Shown: positions 46,957-56,144, numbered from the stretch's first letter. The stretch is DNA of 62,439 nt from Bdellovibrio sp. (GCA_014378765.1 JACMNA010000178.1:1-62439), one strand, 5' to 3'. Translations and numbers: made by a program. The notes: generated by a model not told the origin, from the letters alone.

Positions 46957-48039
46957 TTAAGATAGAAATTCGGCGGCGCGCAGGGCTGATTGCAAGGCGC
47001 CCTCAAGACTTTGCGGCTTCAGGGCACTGGCAAAATCTCCAACCACTTGAAAAGAATTGCTTTTTATTTCGGGAAATACCAGCGGACTGGTGAAGGCCGA
47101 CCCTTGAATAAGTCGCACGCGATTCCAGTCGAAGTAATTTTCAGACGACATTTTATTTACGTTAAAAGTAATTTTCATTTTGCGTTTAATGAAATCGTTT
47201 ATTTTTTCAATTTCAATCGAAGCGCCGGCCGTATTTGATTTAAAATCTATTTCAATCCAGGTACTTGATTTATTTTTCTTTACAATTTGTCGCACCTGTA
47301 ACGATTCATCTTCAAAAAACATAAGATTCTTAATGGGGGCCGCAGTCACGTACTGCTGCTGCGATGTTAATATAACTTTTACGGTATTTTCGCGCCGTAA
47401 GCTTTCGGCCCATGTCATTGCATTTTTCATTTCGGGTAAATCACCCAGACCCTGAATTGAAGCCCATTGTGACGGCGGTATGGCTAAAGCCAGTTTTTTA
47501 GTTACAAATGTTCGCCTTCCCCGTGGCGTGTCAAACTCGACTTCGTGAAATTCGTTAATTTTTTGAATGGCGATTGCTTTCCACCTTAAACGAACCGAGC
47601 GGTAAACAATCAGGCCGGCCAAATGCTCAAAAAGCCGGTCGGTTAAATCTTGCATACCTGCGATTAAAAAAAGATGTGATTTATCAAGTGGGGCCGAGGC
47701 TAATTCTAATTCTTTAACTAATTTTTTCAAGAGCTCGTCATCTGAACGGTAAATAGACGCCCCGTAATCGACCTGTTTCGACGATTGAATGCGTCCACCG
47801 ATTCGGGCCGAGCCTTCAAACAATTTGAAGCCCATTTTATTTCTTCGTAGGCTTTGGGCTAAAAAAAGTCCACTAATTCCACCACCTGCAATTACAACTT
47901 GGTCTTTCAGATAGAACGAGTCTTCAAACAGGTATTCATCAAATGTTGAGCAACTGCTTAATAGCGGTGCGGCTGCGCTTGCAGCAGCAAGTTTAATTCC
48001 GTTAGAAATAAATAAGCGACGGTTCGTTTCTGAAGACAT
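46957..48039 (-). CDS. FAD-dependent amine oxidase-like lipoprotein
   Basis: 360 aa. N-terminus has a twin-arginine-like signal (NRRLFISNG) followed by a hydrophobic stretch and lipobox LLSSC (Cys30), so probably a folded flavoprotein exported by Tat and lipidated. Rossmann FAD-binding GGGISGLFLA (52-61), the GARIGGRIQS segment, and a C-terminal FAD contact (QVVGDFASALKPQSLEGALQ). Substrate unknown; it is smaller than most monoamine oxidases (about 450 aa). Divergent from the dioxygenase gene with a 27-bp gap. Confidence 0.75.
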   Translation of the reverse strand: MSSETNRRLFISNGIKLAAASAAAPLLSSCSTFDEYLFEDSFYLKDQVVIAGGGISGLFLAQSLRRNKMGFKLFEGSARIGGRIQSSKQVDYGASIYRSDDELLKKLVKELELASAPLDKSHLFLIAGMQDLTDRLFEHLAGLIVYRSVRLRWKAIAIQKINEFHEVEFDTPRGRRTFVTKKLALAIPPSQWASIQGLGDLPEMKNAMTWAESLRRENTVKVILTSQQQYVTAAPIKNLMFFEDESLQVRQIVKKNKSSTWIEIDFKSNTAGASIEIEKINDFIKRKMKITFNVNKMSSENYFDWNRVRLIQGSAFTSPLVFPEIKSNSFQVVGDFASALKPQSLEGALQSALRAAEFLS

Positions 48040-48051
48040 TTACAAACAAAA

Positions 48052-48060
48052 TGCTACACT
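48052..48060 (+). promoter_or_regulatory. Extended -10 of the dioxygenase operon
   Basis: TGCTACACT fits an extended -10 (TGn-TANANT) and ends 6 nt before the GTG at 48067, predicting a leaderless message. No Shine-Dalgarno sequence is clear. Confidence 0.4.
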
Positions 48061-48066
48061 AGGTCG

Positions 48067-48657
48067 GTGCTGCAAACAATCTATCTTGAGACCCATTTAC
48101 AAGAAATCGCCGACCACGGTTGGAGTGTACTTCCTATTGATCATCAATGGGCGCAAAGCTTGGCTGAAATCGCCCGGGCGCGCCAAAAACAGAATGAATT
48201 TAAAACTGCAAGCTTAGCGGGTAGCGCCGAACTTCAATTAACCATTCGTAATGATCAAACGTTATGGCTTGATGCAAAACTGAATGATCAATTAAAAATA
48301 GAGCAAGAAACCCTTTCCAAACTTGCCGATTTACAACAACAGCTACAAAATTTTTTTCGTATTCACTTGTCAGAGTTTGAATGTCATTATGCCTACTATG
48401 AGACTGGCCACTTTTACCAACGCCATTTTGATTCAACCGAATTCAATAACAAGAGAATATTTTCTTTTGTTATTTACCTGAACGACAAGTGGCAGGCCCA
48501 TGATGCGGGAGAATTAGTTGGCTACATTGGTCAAAAAGAATTGTTTCGGTTACCTCCTCAGATTGGAAAAATGATTTTATTTAGAAGCGATATTGAACAC
48601 GAAGTCATGCCTACTAACCGCCCCCGCTGGTCGGTGACAGGTTGGTTTCGAAAGTGA
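48067..48657 (+). CDS. Prolyl-hydroxylase-like 2-oxoglutarate/Fe(II) dioxygenase
   Basis: 196 aa. Double-stranded beta-helix dioxygenase of the SM-20/EGLN prolyl 4-hydroxylase group: iron ligands H120-F-D122 and H178 (DIEHEV), 2-oxoglutarate-binding R187, and ETGHFYQRHFDS and YLNDKW segments as in bacterial PHD-like proteins. One bacterial relative hydroxylates elongation factor Tu; whether this one does is unknown. GTG start. The end overlaps the first ABC gene, so enzyme and exporter look co-translated. Confidence 0.85.
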   Translation: MLQTIYLETHLQEIADHGWSVLPIDHQWAQSLAEIARARQKQNEFKTASLAGSAELQLTIRNDQTLWLDAKLNDQLKIEQETLSKLADLQQQLQNFFRIHLSEFECHYAYYETGHFYQRHFDSTEFNNKRIFSFVIYLNDKWQAHDAGELVGYIGQKELFRLPPQIGKMILFRSDIEHEVMPTNRPRWSVTGWFRK

Positions 48658-50309
48658 AATTAGGACGAAAAAGGCTGATTAAAATTATTTTTATTGAGCG
48701 CCCGGGCCAGCGTTTTCTAATTCTAATTTTATCTTTATTTTCAGCCTTTCTTGGTTTGGCTCTACCTTATTATCAACGATTTTTTTCTGAAACATTGCAA
48801 TTGGGTTATTTAGCAATCTGTATTGGCCTTTCATTTGGCTACTTAGTCTTTAATCAGCTGACCTTATTGATCGGTCAACATGAAGCCGTCATCGCCCAAA
48901 AAAAATTAGCGCATGCTATTTATGACCAGTACTTGAAATTGAAACCACTCACTTTACAAACCCGCTCGGTGGGTGAAGTGGTATCGCTTTATACCACCGA
49001 TGTGCCCAGTCTAACGGTTTGGCTTGAACAGTCTTTGCCTTACGGTTTAACAACTTTATTTCCACTGGTCTTAGCGCCACTTTTTCTAATTTATTTTTAC
49101 GCCCTGCCCGGTTATTTTTGTTTTGGCCTAGTAGGAGTTTTAATATTGATTAACGGCCTTATGGCTTATCGCCAATCACTTTTTTTCTTTAAATTTAAAA
49201 AGTTAGCGGCAGACCGAATGGGGCTAGTGAATGAGTGGATTCAAAATATTCGAGGTCTTAAAATTTTAAACTGGGTGGAGGGGTTCGAGAACAAAATTAT
49301 TAAGAAAAGAATCGAAGAAACCAATAACCGTATTGCCATGGTTACAAATGGCCAAGTGATGAACTCTATTTCTTCAAGCATTACGTTTTGGTTGAATTTG
49401 TCGATCTTAGGTTTTTTTATCTGGCTGCATGACGGACCTTTAGGTAAATCCGATATGATCGCACTGCTATGGGTGACGACGGTATTTTTATCGCGACCCT
49501 TGCGACAACTGCCCTGGTTTTTTACTTTTGTCTTTGACGCGTGGACTTCTTTTCGACGATTAGGCGATTTTTTAGGATTAGCTAATATCGATTCAACCAT
49601 TAACTCGAATATTCCATCTGATCCGCACCTGATCCTTGAGGTTAAAAATTTAAATCTTGTGGTTGATGAAAAAAAAGTCTTACAGAATATCAACTTATCA
49701 ATACGACCGGGTCAGCTGATTGCTTTAATTGGGCCAGTGGGCGCTGGTAAAAGTTTACTGATGAAATCTCTCATAAATGAAACCCCTTTTACCGCCGATA
49801 TTTTCTTTAAAGGTTCATCAAGTTATGTACCGCAAGACCACTTTGTAATGAGCGCAAGCCTACGTGACAATATGAATTTTGATTACAATTCAAATCCTTC
49901 GCACGACCCGATCATCATGCAGCAATTAGCCAAGGCGCAGTTTAGCTTTGAATTAGATCGCGTCCAAGGTGGGTTAAACACTTTAATCGGTGAACGCGGG
50001 GTCAATTTATCGGGCGGACAAAAACAACGCGTAAGCTTAGCCCGCCAGCTGATGCAACCTCGGCAGCTGCTTTTACTTGATGATCCGCTGAGCGCTATAG
50101 ATGTAACCACCGAAAAAAAACTAGTTGATGAATTTATAAAGCTAAAAACGGCGCAGCATTCTATTCTAGTGACGACCCAACGATTTACAATCTTGCCACA
50201 ATGTGACCGAATTCTTTTTATAGATCACGGGCAAATTTTATTTGATGGGTCGGCCGAGCAGTTTTTAAATGACGATCGATTTCGTTCTTTCGTTACGGGG
50301 CTCGAGTGA
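48654..50309 (+). CDS. ABC exporter half-transporter 1 (degenerate ATPase site)
   Basis: 551 aa from the GTG at 48654 (GTGA overlap with the dioxygenase stop). Six-helix membrane domain followed by an ABCC-like nucleotide-binding domain. Walker A GPVGAGKS at 360-367 and signature LSGGQKQRVSLARQ are good, but the catalytic Glu after Walker B is Asp477 (LLLLDDPLSAID) and the H-loop His is Gln509 (VTTQR). Forms a heterodimer with the next gene product, where this site would be the non-hydrolysing one. Confidence 0.9.
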   Translation: MKLGRKRLIKIIFIERPGQRFLILILSLFSAFLGLALPYYQRFFSETLQLGYLAICIGLSFGYLVFNQLTLLIGQHEAVIAQKKLAHAIYDQYLKLKPLTLQTRSVGEVVSLYTTDVPSLTVWLEQSLPYGLTTLFPLVLAPLFLIYFYALPGYFCFGLVGVLILINGLMAYRQSLFFFKFKKLAADRMGLVNEWIQNIRGLKILNWVEGFENKIIKKRIEETNNRIAMVTNGQVMNSISSSITFWLNLSILGFFIWLHDGPLGKSDMIALLWVTTVFLSRPLRQLPWFFTFVFDAWTSFRRLGDFLGLANIDSTINSNIPSDPHLILEVKNLNLVVDEKKVLQNINLSIRPGQLIALIGPVGAGKSLLMKSLINETPFTADIFFKGSSSYVPQDHFVMSASLRDNMNFDYNSNPSHDPIIMQQLAKAQFSFELDRVQGGLNTLIGERGVNLSGGQKQRVSLARQLMQPRQLLLLDDPLSAIDVTTEKKLVDEFIKLKTAQHSILVTTQRFTILPQCDRILFIDHGQILFDGSAEQFLNDDRFRSFVTGLE

Positions 50310-52057
50310 AAAAAATAAAGATTACTAAATATTCCAAGTCGATTTACGACACCCTCATGCAGGCGTACCGGCCCTACATGGCGAAAATTGGCGCCACTTT
50401 AATTTTTGGTTTTTTTGGCCGCTTCCTGTTATTATCAAATATTCAAGTTATCGGACAGTATATCGATCAGCACGAATTCTTAACGGCCATAACTTTACGT
50501 CCGTTATTTTTCAAAATTGCCACGCTCCTAATCATTGCCTTTTCGTTTACCATATTTTTTAGAACTGTTTTTTCTAGATTGTCGGCCTTAGCGGTATCTA
50601 GAATTTATGACGAAACCACCTATCGCGTTTCACGATTTCCAATATCATTTTTCGAAAGTCAGCCCGTCGGTAAAATTACCACCCGTTTTTCAAGTGACTA
50701 CGGCAATATGTTTAGACTTTTTGGTGGACCCTTAGCCGAGTTTTTATCAATTTTTTTCGATTTAGTATCGATTGTTATTTTAATGGTTTTCGTTCACCTT
50801 TCATTTATTTTTACGATTTTAGGGTCAACGTGGTTGTATTTTATCTTACTTAAACGCAATCAACATCGCCTGCGGTCAGCGCGCCGAGAAATGTCGACCA
50901 ACCGAGCGCCTTCGGTTGCGCACTTTTCAGAAACCGTGCAGGGCGCGACTATAATACGTGAAAATCAAAAGCAAAAAATGTTTACCGATAAGTTTTTAGA
51001 GTACGATGATAAATACCTTAAAAGTAAATGGGCTGTTTTCTGGCACGTTACACGTTTTTCGCTCGAGCTGAATGTACTGTCTACGATTTTATTTGGACTT
51101 AATGGATTAATTTGTCTTTACCTGATGCAAACGGGCGTCATTGGCGTGGGTCAATCTGGCGTTATTTTAAGTTTAACTTTACTGGCCACTTACACTTTAC
51201 AAATGTTTTTTGAATGGTTTTCGCAATTTGAAGAAGCACTTACGGGCGTTGAAAAATTGGATGAGTACATTCGGGCCCCGCTTGAGCCGGGCATGAGTCT
51301 GCCCGCCTACTCAGATTTTTCTACTTCGCATCCTAAAAAATTGCGCCCGACTCATAAAAAAGACGAAATCGAAAGCCTCGACCCTGGTCATGATCACATT
51401 CAGGTCGAAAATCTTTTTTTCAAATACCCAACCAACAATGAAATGATTCTGAATTCAATCAGCTTTCGCCTAAAAAAAGGCGACCGCCTAGGCATTATCG
51501 GTCGAACCGGATCTGGCAAAACGACGCTGATCTCGGCCCTTCTTCACCTTTATCCTATTCATAGCGGCGTGGTTTTAATTAACGGTAAAAATGAAGTAGA
51601 CGTTGAAAAACATCGATCGCTTTTCTCAGTAATTTCTCAAGATCAACTATTTATGACCGGAACGATTCGCGATAATTTAGATCTGTTCAGGCACCGCTCT
51701 AATCAAGAGATTGAAAAAATTCTTAAACAAGTGGGCATTCCTTTTAAGCTTACCGATCACGTTTCCGAAAAAGGCCAGAACCTTTCTCAGGGAGAAAAAC
51801 AGTTGCTTAGTTTAGCACGGGGCCTTTTGCAAAATGCACAAATTTTTATATTCGATGAAGCCACTTCAAATGTTGATCCACAATCAGAAGCCCTGATGAA
51901 TCGAGCCTTAAAAGATGTATTGGGAGACAAGACGCAAATACGAATTGCCCATCGTCTGCAGACCGTTGAAGATTGCCACCAGATCTTATGGCTGGATGCT
52001 GGTCATGTGAAAAAAATAGGTCCGCCGCAAGAAGTTCTTGTCGCATTTAAACAATAG
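50306..52057 (+). CDS. ABC exporter half-transporter 2 (canonical ATPase site)
   Basis: 583 aa, GTG start within a GTGA overlap. Membrane domain plus nucleotide-binding domain: Walker A GRTGSGKT at 399-406, Walker B IFIFDEATSNVD with catalytic E518, H-loop H549. Its signature is altered to LSQGEKQ. Together with partner 1 this gives one intact and one degenerate composite site, the textbook asymmetric heterodimer. Cargo unknown; type IV exporters of this kind move peptides, lipids or drugs. Confidence 0.9.
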   Translation: MKKIKITKYSKSIYDTLMQAYRPYMAKIGATLIFGFFGRFLLLSNIQVIGQYIDQHEFLTAITLRPLFFKIATLLIIAFSFTIFFRTVFSRLSALAVSRIYDETTYRVSRFPISFFESQPVGKITTRFSSDYGNMFRLFGGPLAEFLSIFFDLVSIVILMVFVHLSFIFTILGSTWLYFILLKRNQHRLRSARREMSTNRAPSVAHFSETVQGATIIRENQKQKMFTDKFLEYDDKYLKSKWAVFWHVTRFSLELNVLSTILFGLNGLICLYLMQTGVIGVGQSGVILSLTLLATYTLQMFFEWFSQFEEALTGVEKLDEYIRAPLEPGMSLPAYSDFSTSHPKKLRPTHKKDEIESLDPGHDHIQVENLFFKYPTNNEMILNSISFRLKKGDRLGIIGRTGSGKTTLISALLHLYPIHSGVVLINGKNEVDVEKHRSLFSVISQDQLFMTGTIRDNLDLFRHRSNQEIEKILKQVGIPFKLTDHVSEKGQNLSQGEKQLLSLARGLLQNAQIFIFDEATSNVDPQSEALMNRALKDVLGDKTQIRIAHRLQTVEDCHQILWLDAGHVKKIGPPQEVLVAFKQ

Positions 52058-52072
52058 GGGTATTTCTGAATC

Positions 52073-53419
52073 ATGCAAAATGATGAAAATGAAAAATCGG
52101 CAGTCATCACCAACTTCGATCAAAGCCTGTCAGAAGCGCAAGACGTCTGGTCGCAGCTGACGCATGATCAGCGAAAAGCGAAATTTCTTTCATTTAACCG
52201 CACCGATGCCGAAGAATTATTTTTAAATTTAAGCCCAGCTGATCAATTAGAACTGATTAGCGAAATGAATACGCTTGAAATGCGCTCGTGGTTTCGCCTT
52301 CTGGCTCCCGACGATGCTGCCGACTTAATCCAAGAAGTTGATTCCGACAAAAAAGAAGATTTTCTATCGCTCTTAGACCCGCAAACAAAGCGCGAAGTAT
52401 CGGCCTTACTTGCCTACGCCGAAGATGAAGCCGGTGGCTTAATGAATTCGCGCTTTATTCGCTTACGACCTAATATGATGGTGGATGAAGCCATTAGTTA
52501 CATTCGCATTCAAGCAAAGACGCAGGTTGAAATTGTTTACTACTCTTATGTTTTAGACCCTGAGCAAAAGCTTGTGGGGGTTGTTTCATTTCGTGAACTA
52601 TTTGCCTCAGCACCTAATAAAAAAGTTGATGAAATTATGCATACCGATATTGTGAAAATTTCGGTTGATCTAGATCAAGAAACTATCGGGCAAATTTTTA
52701 GTAAGCAAGATTTAATGGCGTTACCGGTCATCGATGCCGAAAATAAAATGGTCGGTATCGTAACGTTTGATGACGTAGCACAGGCCGTGCAAGAAGAAGC
52801 CACCGAAGATATTCATAAGATTGGTGCGGTTGAATCATTAGATGCACCTTATTTGCAAATTTCTCTGGCGCAGATGATTAAAAAGCGCGGTGGATGGCTG
52901 ATGATTTTATTTGTTGGTGAAATGTTCACCGCTAGCGCCCTAGGCTACTATGAAGATGAAATTCAGCGCGCGGTTGTATTATCGATGTTTTTACCGCTGA
53001 TCATTAGCTCGGGCGGAAACTCCGGCTCGCAGGCTTCGACGCTCATCGTGCGTGCCATGGCGCTAGGTGAAGTGAGACTGAAAGATTGGTGGCGAGTATT
53101 CGTACGCGAAGTGGCGACGGGGCTTTCGCTTGGCGCCGTCTTAGGAACAATTGGTATGTTACGTATTTATTTTTGGCCTTGGAAAGAGCAAATGTACGGG
53201 ATTCACTATGGCCTTATTGCCGTGACGGTCGCTTGTTCAGTATTGGGCGTCGTGCTATGGGGAACCATTTCAGGATCGATGTTACCCTTTATATTACGCC
53301 GATTTAAATTGGATCCGGCCTCGGCCTCTGCTCCGGCCGTGGCAACAATCGTTGATGTTACGGGATTAATTATTTATTTTACCGTCGCGAATTTATTTTT
53401 AAAAGGCACGCTGTTGTAA
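52073..53419 (+). CDS. mgtE: Magnesium transporter MgtE
   Basis: 448 aa. N-terminal helical gating domain (with AEDEAGGLMNSRFI), tandem CBS domains (about 140-260) that sense Mg2+, a connecting helix and five membrane helices containing SGGNSGSQASTLIVRAMALGE. Standard length. It follows the ABC genes by 15 bp, perhaps as read-through; converges with the subtilase gene. Confidence 0.95.
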   Translation: MQNDENEKSAVITNFDQSLSEAQDVWSQLTHDQRKAKFLSFNRTDAEELFLNLSPADQLELISEMNTLEMRSWFRLLAPDDAADLIQEVDSDKKEDFLSLLDPQTKREVSALLAYAEDEAGGLMNSRFIRLRPNMMVDEAISYIRIQAKTQVEIVYYSYVLDPEQKLVGVVSFRELFASAPNKKVDEIMHTDIVKISVDLDQETIGQIFSKQDLMALPVIDAENKMVGIVTFDDVAQAVQEEATEDIHKIGAVESLDAPYLQISLAQMIKKRGGWLMILFVGEMFTASALGYYEDEIQRAVVLSMFLPLIISSGGNSGSQASTLIVRAMALGEVRLKDWWRVFVREVATGLSLGAVLGTIGMLRIYFWPWKEQMYGIHYGLIAVTVACSVLGVVLWGTISGSMLPFILRRFKLDPASASAPAVATIVDVTGLIIYFTVANLFLKGTLL

Positions 53420-53439
53420 AGTATTAGGTGGCTAAAGCC

Positions 53440-55332
53440 TTAAGTGGGCTGCAGTCCGTTCGTCCACATTAACATTTGTGCGCGTAATTGATCGGTGATT
53501 TCTAAAAAGCGCACGCCGTACGATTGCTTCTGTGAACACCATACTACTTCACCGACGACCTCTTCATCAAGACCACCAATTTTAACTTTAATTTTTTCGC
53601 CCTTATCAATTTTCATTTGCGATTGATTAACTCCAAATGATAATCCACCCAAAGACAAACTATCCGAAGCGGCATTGATAAATTGTCCGCCAACTTCGAT
53701 AACTAAATTTTTGGCTACATTGTAACGAGCATACTGACGTCGTTGGTCGGTTACGCTTAATTTATTTTTAGAACGTAAAGAAGCCGCCAAGGCCATTGGC
53801 AATAGAACCATTAAAAGCACCACCGCCGCGCTACCCATCCCGCCGTTTGTGGGGCCCGAACCATTTGAACTTTCATCTAGAATTGCTTTTATTAGTCCGC
53901 AGCCACCAGCTTTAGGCGCTGAATCGGTCGAGGCCGGAGCGCGCTCCGTTTTATAGACCGGCGTATAACTTGGTGCCCAAGCGACCGTCGACGTTTGCGT
54001 TTTTGCACTTTGAATTGTTTTTAAAACATTTACGCGTCCGCTCGTCGAAACGCGACCACTTAACGAAGCGAATGAATCAATTCCGGCTAAGATAATACTT
54101 TTAACTTGATAAGCAGAAAGCTGGGGCGCTTCACGAAATACCAAGGCAGCAAGGCCAGCCACAAAAGGTGAAGCCATCGAAGTGCCTGACATCATTTGAA
54201 AACAACCAGGTAGCGGACAACCAACGCCAGGTACAGAACTAATAATTCCTACGCCTGGAGCCGCCACGGAAACGGTCGAGCCAAAATTCGAAAATGAAGC
54301 TTTGTTGTCGGCATCAGTAGTTGCGGCCACCGAAATATTATTTGGTGTATCTAAACTGCCCGGATACATCGGATAAAAATCAGTATTCGCACCGGAATTA
54401 CCGGCCGCACTAGCGACGACGACGCCGCGGTCGTAAGCATACGTGTAAGCTTCGTGTAGTGATCTTGAGTAGGTTGATCCACCCCATGAATTGTTAATTA
54501 CTTTGGCGCCCATCTTAACCGCGTAATACATAGCGCTAATCGCATTGGCCGTACTTCCCGAACCGTTTGCATCTAAGAATTTCAGCGGCATAATTTTAAT
54601 TTTAGATTCACGTACCGGACTAGCTAAAACATCTTGTCCAACGCCAAGAATAATTCCTGCAACGTGGGTTCCGTGGTTGTCGTCGTCATACATCGAGCCA
54701 GAATTAGCAACGTAATTCCAACCGTACGCATCGTCGACGTAGCCATTGCCATCATCATCGACGCCCGGTAGTCCCGCAAGTTCCGCACTATTCACCCAAA
54801 CTGAATTTGAATCAGAAAAAAGGTGATGGGTAATATCAAGTCCCGTATCGATTACGGCCACAATAATTTTAGATCCTTGATTATAAGGTTTTTCAATGGC
54901 CCAGGCTTCAACCACTTTTACATTTGAGTAGGATTGCGAATATGTGTCCGAATTACTGGGGGCTACACCTGCCGTACGCACGTCTTGCGGATTTATACTT
55001 AATAAATAGTTTGGCTCAACATACTCAACATTTGGGTCTGATTTCAAGGCTTCAATTGCTGATTGCGAACTCGCTTTTATGTGCATCATCGAAGACCCAG
55101 CGAAGGCCTGTTTTACTTGAACGCCTGCGCCCATGCGCTTGAACATTTTCATGCCCGTATTTAACGAGCCATTCGCCGTTTCGCCCGTCCTTACTTTCAT
55201 TTTAACGATGTACTCGCCGGCAACGGCTTGCGGGCCCGCCACCTGCGCACGCGCTACCGATAAAAATGAGATTCCTACAAAAATAGAAAATCCATAGCCC
55301 AGGCTTTTGGTTACCAGTAACGTACGTGTCAT
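53440..55332 (-). CDS. Subtilisin-like protease fused to a membrane helix and PilZ domain
   Basis: 630 aa from the ATG at 55332 (signal peptide ends near ARAQ, about 30). Domains: inhibitor I9-like propeptide (about 35-115), S8 protease with triad D162 (VIDTG), H220 (NHGTHVAG) and S385 (SGTSMASP), a Gly/Ser linker with Cys478 (AGGCGLIKA), a membrane helix at about 501-519 followed by basic residues, then a PilZ domain (about 525-630) with R532-x3-R536 and S560-L-G-G. The canonical Asp of the second PilZ motif is Ser558 with Asp557 next to it. Predicted topology: protease outside the inner membrane, PilZ inside. A TTG at 55389 is a less likely start. Confidence 0.9.
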   Translation of the reverse strand: MTRTLLVTKSLGYGFSIFVGISFLSVARAQVAGPQAVAGEYIVKMKVRTGETANGSLNTGMKMFKRMGAGVQVKQAFAGSSMMHIKASSQSAIEALKSDPNVEYVEPNYLLSINPQDVRTAGVAPSNSDTYSQSYSNVKVVEAWAIEKPYNQGSKIIVAVIDTGLDITHHLFSDSNSVWVNSAELAGLPGVDDDGNGYVDDAYGWNYVANSGSMYDDDNHGTHVAGIILGVGQDVLASPVRESKIKIMPLKFLDANGSGSTANAISAMYYAVKMGAKVINNSWGGSTYSRSLHEAYTYAYDRGVVVASAAGNSGANTDFYPMYPGSLDTPNNISVAATTDADNKASFSNFGSTVSVAAPGVGIISSVPGVGCPLPGCFQMMSGTSMASPFVAGLAALVFREAPQLSAYQVKSIILAGIDSFASLSGRVSTSGRVNVLKTIQSAKTQTSTVAWAPSYTPVYKTERAPASTDSAPKAGGCGLIKAILDESSNGSGPTNGGMGSAAVVLLMVLLPMALAASLRSKNKLSVTDQRRQYARYNVAKNLVIEVGGQFINAASDSLSLGGLSFGVNQSQMKIDKGEKIKVKIGGLDEEVVGEVVWCSQKQSYGVRFLEITDQLRAQMLMWTNGLQPT

Positions 55333-55499
55333 GCATAAGTTATCGGGGGCCCTTGCACCCGGCTGAAGGGCAGAGCCGAATTCTCTCAAAATGGAATGCC
55401 CAACGAATCAATGTAGCCTTAACCCTCGTCTCAAATAGGGAATTTTAAGATTTAATTTGAGTTTAGAAAAACGTTGCTGATTTAAATTAAAAGCCTTTC

Positions 55500-55528
55500 T
55501 TGACTCTCATTTTGACCTCGTGAATCAT
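55500..55528 (+). promoter_or_regulatory. Promoter of the DUF502 gene
   Basis: TTGACT (55500-55505), a 17-nt spacer and AATCAT (55523-55528). The start would lie 0-2 nt before the ATG at 55537; no ribosome site is visible. Confidence 0.45.
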
Positions 55529-55536
55529 GATATTTA

Positions 55537-56136
55537 ATGAAGAGCATCCAAAAGATATTTATTAGCGGTTTGATCACGTTCTTGCCCATCGCCGTCACAA
55601 TTTACATCGTCTACGCCGGCGTTAATATCGTCGAAAATCTACTGGGTAGCTTTTTACGCCAGGCTCTGCCGGCCGAATTTTATTATCCAGGTTTTGGCGT
55701 TCTGGCGACGTTGATTTTAATTTTCTTGCTAGGACTTATGCTGAATAACTTAGTCACGGCGGGATTACTTGTTCGCCTGCAAGAAAAATTAAGCGAAGTA
55801 CCGTTGATTAAAATCGTTTACTCGCCGTTACGAGATTTAATGAACTTATTTTCAAAAGGCCAAGACGCACATTCGATGAAAAAAGTTGTACTGGTGACGA
55901 TTTCTGAAGGCAAACAAGTTTTAGGATTAGTTACCCGCGAACACTTTGAAGGCCTAAGTCTTGATCTAAAGTTAAACGCCGATAAAGTCGCCGTCTACAT
56001 CCCGATGAGTTACGGCTTAGGTGGTTACACATTACTGATTGAAAAATCGCAGCTGTTTCCGGTCGATATTCCGGTTGAAAAAGCGATGAGCTTAGCCCTC
56101 ACCGCCTGGATTAAAACCGACTACCAACAAAAGTAG
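55537..56136 (+). CDS. DUF502-family membrane protein
   Basis: 199 aa. Two membrane helices (about 8-30 and 50-75) followed by a cytoplasmic or periplasmic beta-rich domain with the family phrase KIVYSPLRDLMNLFS. Widespread in bacteria, function unknown. It precedes the 460-aa conserved protein by 8 bp and is probably co-transcribed with it. Confidence 0.85.
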   Translation: MKSIQKIFISGLITFLPIAVTIYIVYAGVNIVENLLGSFLRQALPAEFYYPGFGVLATLILIFLLGLMLNNLVTAGLLVRLQEKLSEVPLIKIVYSPLRDLMNLFSKGQDAHSMKKVVLVTISEGKQVLGLVTREHFEGLSLDLKLNADKVAVYIPMSYGLGGYTLLIEKSQLFPVDIPVEKAMSLALTAWIKTDYQQK

Positions 56137-56144
56137 GACTTAAA

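Noticed and set aside
49241..49693. 150-aa minus-strand frame
   Set aside because: Antisense shadow of the first ABC half-transporter.
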